From Nelumbo lutea (taxonomy: Eukaryota > Streptophyta > Magnoliopsida > Proteales > Nelumbonaceae): a stretch of 64,000 nt of DNA. Of this stretch, positions 57,238 through 64,000 are shown piece by piece. The notes under the pieces are model-generated. The model saw nothing but the letters and a program-made list of their open reading frames with translations. It did no database searches and had not been told where the DNA came from. The stretch's first letter is position 1. Each line of letters opens with the position of its first letter. The DNA is taken from the NCBI GenBank assembly GCA_022828595.1, contig JAKGHH010000003.1, positions 106,787,583 through 106,851,582 on the forward strand. Direction: 5' to 3'. The position numbers were made by a program, and so were the translations under genes.

Positions 57238-57533
57238 GGGCCCTGTTTGGTTTATGGGAATAGGGGTCTGGAATTGGAATCGGAATGGACAATTCTAATT
57301 CCAACTGTTTGGTTGGATGGAATTGGAATCTCATTCCCATTCCTACTGGAATGGTATTTCCCCATTTGAGGAAATGGTCATTCCCTGCTCCTTGGGAATG
57401 AAATCCCATTACTGCTGGTTTTAATTTTCATTCACATTCCTGTCTGAACCAAACAAATTATGGGAATGGACCATTTCGATTCTTGAGGATTTCGATTCTG
57501 ATTCCGATTCCAACTGCGAACCAAACGAAACCT
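57238..57533. mobile_element. Tourist-like MITE, copy 2
   Basis: It begins GGGCCCTGTTTGGTTTATGG and ends GCGAACCAAACGAAACC. Its interior matches the copy at 54618 (GGGGTCTGGAAT and GGAATGGTCATTCC). A clean 3-bp duplication is not kept. Confidence 0.75.
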
Positions 57534-58052
57534 TAATGGTTGTATAAAGAATGCCAATAAATAAGTGAAAATTTGTAGGAATTCTTAATCACATTCTTAA
57601 TGGTATAGTTAATGGAACTTTTGTTTGACTAAAATACCCCATTGAATTTGGTTGCTCTTTAATTGTAAGGACAAAAATGTAATTTGAGCAACTACTGTTT
57701 TCCTCTTTCAAGTCCCTCTCATTAAGTCTTATATTTAAGGTATTAAATCACGTTAACATTCACTAGATCCTACTTTTGAATTTGATCCCTCTATAATTAT
57801 GAGGGCACAAAGTGTAATTTGAACTACTACTACATTTTTTCTCATTTAATTCTCTCTCGTTAAGTCTTATATTTAGGGCATTAACTTGTTCTTTCATTGA
57901 ATCATATATTAATTAACTATATTAAAGGAAAATAAGTGTGACCAAAATAATTGTTTTTATTGATTATAAAAATAAAATACAAATTTATAGCTAACACAAA
58001 ATGGAATTGTTTTCTTGTTTGGTGGGAGTCAACAATTCAATGCTTTTGGGTA

Positions 58053-58167
<115 letters not shown>

Positions 58168-59979
58168 GTATTAATTAAAAAAGATAAAAACACACAAAAG
58201 TATACAAAATATAAAAGTTGTAGAAAATTTTAGAAATATATTATTTAATATCAACATTATCATCCTCATAAAAATTGACATGTGTAAAGAATATGCACAC
58301 TTGCTAGTATGTACAAAAAATGGTGTGTTAAGACTATCACCATGATAACCTAGGCCTACTGTTCACAAAATAATTAGACTATAATAATCCAATTCTGTTA
58401 TTAATTAAAGTATATGGTAAAATCCAAATCCAATCTAATTATGTAAATGGCATTGCCACTTTATGGGTATTTAAGTTTGGAGTTTGGGAGATCAAAGTAG
58501 AGATATCTTGTGCTTGGTTAGAGTTACTGCAGAACAGTAGGGTTATCACTTTTCTCCTCGGGTTCAAGGGCAGCAAGGTTGCAATTCATTTTTACTTTTT
58601 TAGTCGTTCTAGGTTTTCACTGTTTCACAAAGCCGAACTGCTAGATTTTTAACAAGATTATATATTAGAATCTTTTGGCTGCCTTTGGTTGCAATATAAA
58701 TTTCATTTGCACCGGTGTAAATGCATGGAAGTGCAAAAGGGCTGATATAACTTCTGGTTTAGTTTTGCTTTAGGTTTGATTTTCCTATTTGTTTGTGATA
58801 AGTAAAATAGGAACTTAAAGCTTAGTTTGGAAAGAATGTAAATACAAATTTATAGAGTACAAAACCTTATATTTTGTATTATTTTTCATGTATTTGCACT
58901 GTATATATTTGTATTTGTACTCTTTCTAAATTGAGCCTAAATGAAGAATGAAGTGACCGAAAGAGAATGGAGGTAGGAAGAGTGTTCTCTGTATAAGAAT
59001 TAAGGTCAAAATGCAAGATGATGTAGACTCCACTTCATATGAGAAAGAATTGAAGTGGTGCAAAATTTGTATCAGTTTATGGGTGTGAAAATTTTCCACC
59101 TCAAAAAACTAAAACCAAATGAAGCCTTAAGCACTAATTTCGAGGTGTACAAGAGCCTGGCCAATTGGAGGCAAACAACTATTGCTGAAGTAGCTCTGTC
59201 CATCCTGATCATCCAAGTTTATGGGCTGTGGTCGGACAATTAAGAACATCCCGGCAAGCCCATTGATGTGAAAAGCTGGACAAGTGGACAACCCACGTTG
59301 ATGGTGTCAAGCGCATAGCCCATGATTCGTGGTTTCTCTTGGCATCGAGCCACTTGTCCACTACTTGATGTAGCGATTCCCAGAGACAAGCTCAAGTGGG
59401 GAGATGTTTTGCACTACACTTTTTCCACAGTGCGTGCGCCTCTCTATGTCTCCCGTCTTGACTCCACTCCCCTCTTCGCCTTGGTTTCACATTTCACTGG
59501 TCGGTGTATATATACATATAGTATCTATTAGTCCAAAACTAAGGATTAAAATATAGAGATCATCATTATATATAATTTCTCTAACACCAGGCATTTAGAG
59601 ACTACTTAAGTAGTTATTAATTATCATGCCTCTTGCTTAAAAGATACTTGTCTCTTTGCTCATGAGTCATGAACCAGAAAGATAAAAAAATGGTTAAACA
59701 CTTGTTTATATGGGCTATTACTTCAATGCGCAGTCTGTTGGTCAAGGAATCTAAGTTTATATCAGATGACTCCAAGTCTCCAACCATTCAACTAATAATG
59801 AGGAGTGTGGAATAGTTAATTTAGTTTTTCACTATACACTATTTTAATTTGGATCAATAGGGATATTTATCCCTTGGATGTATTAAAATATTATATTTTC
59901 TATAAAGGATACATGGAATAATAAAACTGGACCGAACTTTTTATTTTTATTATTTATTTTATTTTTGGTTTTATGGGGT
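58168..59979. other. AT-rich spacer
   Basis: No gene is recognised. Around 59150-59540 the base composition is more balanced, with a TATATATAC near 59508, but no conserved coding stretch is seen. Confidence 0.4.
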
Positions 59980-60152
59980 TAGGAGTGTCACTTGACCTGG
60001 TTTGAGTTGGACATTGATCAAACCAAAATTAATTTGAATGGGTTGGACAGTTCATATTCCAATAAAGACTTGGATTGGATTTGGTTCATCTGCAATGAAT
60101 TCTTATTGGACTGGGTCAGGTTGGACCAGTATCCAGTCCATTGACAATCCTA
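59980..60152. repeat. Short hAT-like repeat
   Basis: It starts TAGGAGTGTCACTTGACC and ends GTCCATTGACAATCCTA, similar to 53004-53353 but with the middle lost. Confidence 0.55.
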
Positions 60153-60792
60153 TATAAGTTAGGACACAATAGGGTCTAGCCTCATCCCAAACACCCCACC
60201 AACCCTGATGGAGACTGGAATTCAATCCCAAGCCTCGCTACAACCAGTCAAAAACCTTACCAACTAGCCAGTTGGCACATTACAACCGGACCAAATTCTT
60301 ATAAGCGAAAATGTTGGCTAATGGCTAGCCAAAATTATTGAGCAACAGATAATGTTTTTACAAGTCTGTAACTGGATGGATATCAGTGAGAACCCACCTC
60401 AAAAAACCTAAATCAAAAACAGAATTTCTGATTCATGCATTATCTTCGGAGCTTTTGAAGAGTTTAAATAGGGTAATTAGGTATTTTGATGGCCCATCCA
60501 AATAATTTCCCCTTTAAAACAGGCATTTTTTTTTATGAGAATAATTTCAGGTGATCTTTGGCCCAGCGAAATCTCCAAAGCAGGACCCTGAGAAATAATT
60601 TGAGGTCCTTGTCAGAGTAATTCAAGGACAGATGACAAATTAGGGGGCCCCAGACTGGTTACGGTAATATGGTTCCCTTGTCCCGGTCGCAAGTTCTGCC
60701 TCTGGAAGATTGGACTGGAGAGTCTGGCAGCCGAGCCGAGATGAATTTTGGCATCTCTTGGCTCCACTCCATTAAAATAATATAAGGTTTGT

Positions 60793-61212
60793 GTTCTAGT
60801 TTCAGTTCAACTCAAACTATATTTTTTTGTTTGAAAGCTTAAAAATAAATATTCAATGAGTTCGGGTTCGACTCGAAAGCTCAAAAATAAATATATTTAT
60901 ATATTATATGATATTTTTATAATATATTGTATATTCTTATATTATATAAAATATATTTTATAATATAATATGTATGATATTTTTTATAATTTATAATATA
61001 TATTTTTATGTACGTATGTATGTATTAATCGAGCCAAGTTTGCGATCTTTCGAGTCAAACCTTTTATTGGTCAAGTTTGAGCTCGAATAACTAATCAAGC
61101 TAACTCCAAGGATCGAACTCGATTCAAGCTTGATTAAAATCGACCTCGAATTGAGCCTAATCGAATTCGAGCCCAAATTGTTCGATTAGAGATCGATTCG
61201 ATTGCAGCCCTA
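60793..61212. repeat. hAT-like repeat, right end preserved
   Basis: It ends GATTCGATTGCAGCCCTA at 61212. Inside are TTCGGGTTCGACTCGAAAGC and an AT-rich core like the one in 46285-46698. The left end is not clear. Confidence 0.5.
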
Positions 61213-61362
61213 ACACCCAATTCATCAATCAGGTTCGTCCAAATGCTCAACCCAAGTGGATTGAAATCCAGGTTGCCAAAGAATAGGGAACAAGTGAACA
61301 ACACCCACCGAAAATCCCACATGCCAAAGCCATCATGAATTCATGATCTTAGAACCAATTTA

Positions 61363-61645
61363 GGGTCTATTTGATTTGTGGGAATCGAAATGGGAAGGGT
61401 CATTACAATTTCAATTGTTTGGTTGGACAGAATTATAATCCTATTTCCATTCTTAGTACATAGAATGGCATTCTCCCATTTGAGAGAATGACCATTCTCT
61501 CTCCCTCTTTTAGGAATGAAATTCCATTTCAGTTAATTTCAATTCCTATTCCGATTACTGTGGGAATGAAATAGACTATAAAAATAGATCCTTCTGGTTT
61601 CAATTCCAATAGATTTTAATTCCTACTGTAAACCAAACAGATCCT
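61363..61645. mobile_element. Tourist-like MITE, copy 3
   Basis: It begins GGGTCTATTTGATTTGTGG and ends GTAAACCAAACAGATCC. The interior is like the copies at 54618 and 57238. Flanks are TTA and TTG, so one base of the 3-bp target has changed. Confidence 0.75.
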
Positions 61646-62284
61646 TGTTTATTTTACGTTTTATTTATTTATTTATTTATATTTACTTGTGTTATACGTC
61701 CAATTGTTGGTTTCAATAGCATTGAGTGGACCGGACCGGATGACCTATGAAATTTTGGTGAGGTTGAATTAGCAATGCTTGGTAGAAAGGTTTCTAATGT
61801 TGTAAGAACAAAATAGCAACCATTTCCCCCCAAAACCAAATTGGTCCTAGGTATTGATCTGGTCCCATAATTCTTGATGAATGCCCTATTAATTAATTGC
61901 AAAGTTTGGATTTTGGATTTTGCTAAATAATTGATCAGGCATTTTTTGGGCTGATGCAATGCACTACAATCATCCTTCTGGAGTCCAGACATGGAAGGAC
62001 AAATTTGCATTGACAGATGTGACGCCATCTTAGGTTTTGTTTGGGATAACGTCAAAATGCAATGTGGCACCATCTCTCAACTTGCAGGGTTTAAACATAT
62101 CCTTTTTCTCTCTCAGGCTTCTCCTCTTCTTCCTCCTCATCCTCTATTTTAAGTTTAGATATATCTATCTTACAGGACAATAAACCAGATCGTCTCACCT
62201 GATTCAAATGCATCGAATCCACATCTCTATTCCACAAAACCCAAAAGGGAAAATTATTTACATCAATAAAATAAAATAAAATCA

Positions 62285-62412
62285 TTATCATCATGTAAGT
62301 CTTATCCCAGCTATGTGGCCATCTTAATCTATTTTCTCTTTTTAAATCACCTATTTCGGATTCTATCCTTTCTAGCTTTTTTACTTGTCCATCTCAACAT
62401 AAGATTGGCATC
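62285..62412 (-). mobile_element. RTE-type LINE, 3' end fragment, minus strand
   Basis: On the minus strand the fragment reads RWTSKKARKDRIRNR and ends ATAGCTGGGATAAGACTT with a run of GAT-like units. This matches the tail of the RTE fragment at 32795-33023. Confidence 0.65.
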
Positions 62413-64000
62413 GCTCATTTCTGAATGTCATTTCAAAATTAAAATAAATAAAATATAGGAATATTTTAGCTACCTTTATCAAAAGTGGGATGCAAGTGAA
62501 GCCAATAAGTGATACAAGTAATGCAAATTTTCTCCTAATCCTCTATGGTTTTCAAAATGATTAGGGATGACTTTACCTACTCCCTAACCCAACCCTCCAA
62601 CGCCTCCACTCAAACCTGATTTGACCAGACTTAATAACATGCAATTGTTGAACTTGCCCTGATATTTAGGGTTCAACCTAATACTAACTTGACTTGATAC
62701 AAAGTCTTTCACTTATATTTTTTATGAAAAAATATGAACAGATTCAATGCAAATTTCTGATTTCCACTGCAGAACTATAAACATTCAAATTATCAATAAT
62801 CCACATTTTATGCATTAATGCCTGTCTATGAATTGATATCAATTCCAAGCTGATACCTACCATAACAGCACTTTAGACCTACAAATTCTAACCCTGGGCT
62901 GAACCCTATTTTTTATAAAACATATATATTTTGAAAACCTAAGACCCAAAACAAATATGAAAAGGGATCCTACACCTTTTTAAGACTACGAGGTTAAAAG
63001 TTATACCAAATTAGAAAACAACCTCTACTACTGTACTACATAATCAGGGGTATCATGATCTGGTGGGCCGGGACAGCGAAGCCTGAATCCGGGCTCAAGG
63101 TCGAAGCATCAAAGTTCAAAACCCTAACCCGAACTTATACCAGAATAATCCTGATCTTAACTCGCCTTTATAATATTAAAGTTAATAGATTTGCCGTTGT
63201 AACCCAATCCTTTGACCATTTGGCATCCCACGAAGAATGCGTACCTGGTAATAACACATCACGTGATGTTGATTTTTTTGGGTCCATATAACCGAAGCAG
63301 ATGCAGTGCATCATTCTGGGACTGGCCCACTCAAATGCGGGTCGCCATGGCAACTGGTCCCACCAGGGTCCAGGTGTAAACTCGCAACTAAAATGTCACT
63401 TGAGTTTTTAGAGGGATAAAAGCCTACATATTTGATAGTGATCGGTGGATCTCTCAACACTGAATCCTCGACAAAAGCAAAGGTTGATGAGCAAAAATTA
63501 GTTGTTTATAAGATGGATTAGTCAAGAAACCCAATACAAGCCGATTCGAGTTAGTCGGTTTTCAATTAATTTTAGTCGATTTCGGTTCAGACATTACGTT
63601 AAATACTAGAATTTGGGTTGATTTTGGTTTGGTTATATGTAACCGATCAAAATTTATCCTTCCTGATCATAAATATATTTTTATATTTAAATTTTAAAAT
63701 TTTTAATATATATTTTTTTAAATTTTTAGGCATTTTCATTCAATTTTCAAATCTCAGTTACATCCTTGTTAAACATAGAAGAGATAAACTCAGGAGTAGA
63801 GGAACAGGTTTGAGGAAGTTGACAAGTAAGAGTAAATTTAGCTAAGTAATGAATTACCTGATTACCAGATCTCAGAGTAAAAGTAACTGAAAAACCATCA
63901 AGGTGATTGAGGAGACTATTTCAATTAGATATTAGAGTAAAATACTCCAAGGAGGATGAGAATTTTCCTCCAATGAGAACTTAATATAACTATTTCATTA
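62413..64000. other. AT-rich spacer to window end
   Basis: Around 63530-63620 degenerate GTCGGTTTTC and CGATTTCGGTTC words suggest a decayed hAT-like repeat. No gene, tRNA or clear terminal repeat is seen. Confidence 0.4.

Noticed and set aside
59055..59531. Possible small gene or promoter near the TATATATAC at 59508
   Set aside because: No conserved protein pattern, splice structure or downstream frame supports it.

Overview
The window is nuclear DNA from a flowering plant. Three host genes with spliced, GT-AG introns lie in a dense bed of plant transposable elements (Ty1/copia, Ty3/gypsy of the Tat type, L1-like and RTE-like LINEs, SINEs, hAT-like and Tourist-like MITEs). The large, repeat-filled introns suggest a repeat-rich woody angiosperm, perhaps magnoliid or early eudicot; that placement is inference only.

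Positions 1-18000 hold nested and broken retroelements. The 3' part of one copia element (1-4334) abuts an L1-type LINE. A second copia element with both LTRs (5225-10326) and a 1.94-kb solo LTR (10941-12882) are inserted into that LINE. In both cases the LINE reading frame resumes across the target-site duplication, so the order of events can be read. The LINE ends at a third copia LTR in plus orientation (13704). That element is fused, through a 26-bp duplicated filler, to a fourth copia fragment on the minus strand that ends at 17999.

Positions 18000-33320 hold two host genes on the plus strand. The 3' exons of a GEX2-like gamete surface protein gene (18032-25088) are followed by a non-autonomous LTR element on the minus strand (25802-28245), and then by a complete seven-exon FAHD1-type fumarylacetoacetate hydrolase family gene (28522-33318). 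Their introns carry MITEs, SINE pieces, an RTE LINE tail and microsatellites.

Positions 33320-46190 hold a short possible viral-like relic, several hAT-like repeats and a 10-kb Tat-lineage gypsy element on the minus strand (36130-46184) with a perfect GTTCC target-site duplication. It has gag, protease, a reverse transcriptase that has lost its catalytic core, RNase H, a second archaeal-type RNase H, and an integrase whose catalytic glutamate is changed. An antisense ORF with its own TATA box lies before the 3' LTR.

Positions 46190-64000 are gene-poor. The only gene recognised is a two-exon gene on the minus strand (48201-48861) for a plant-specific protein of unknown function. The rest is hAT-like elements with 8-bp target duplications, three Tourist-like MITEs, an RTE fragment, microsatellites and AT-rich spacer. 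No tRNA, rRNA, CRISPR or bacterial feature was seen.
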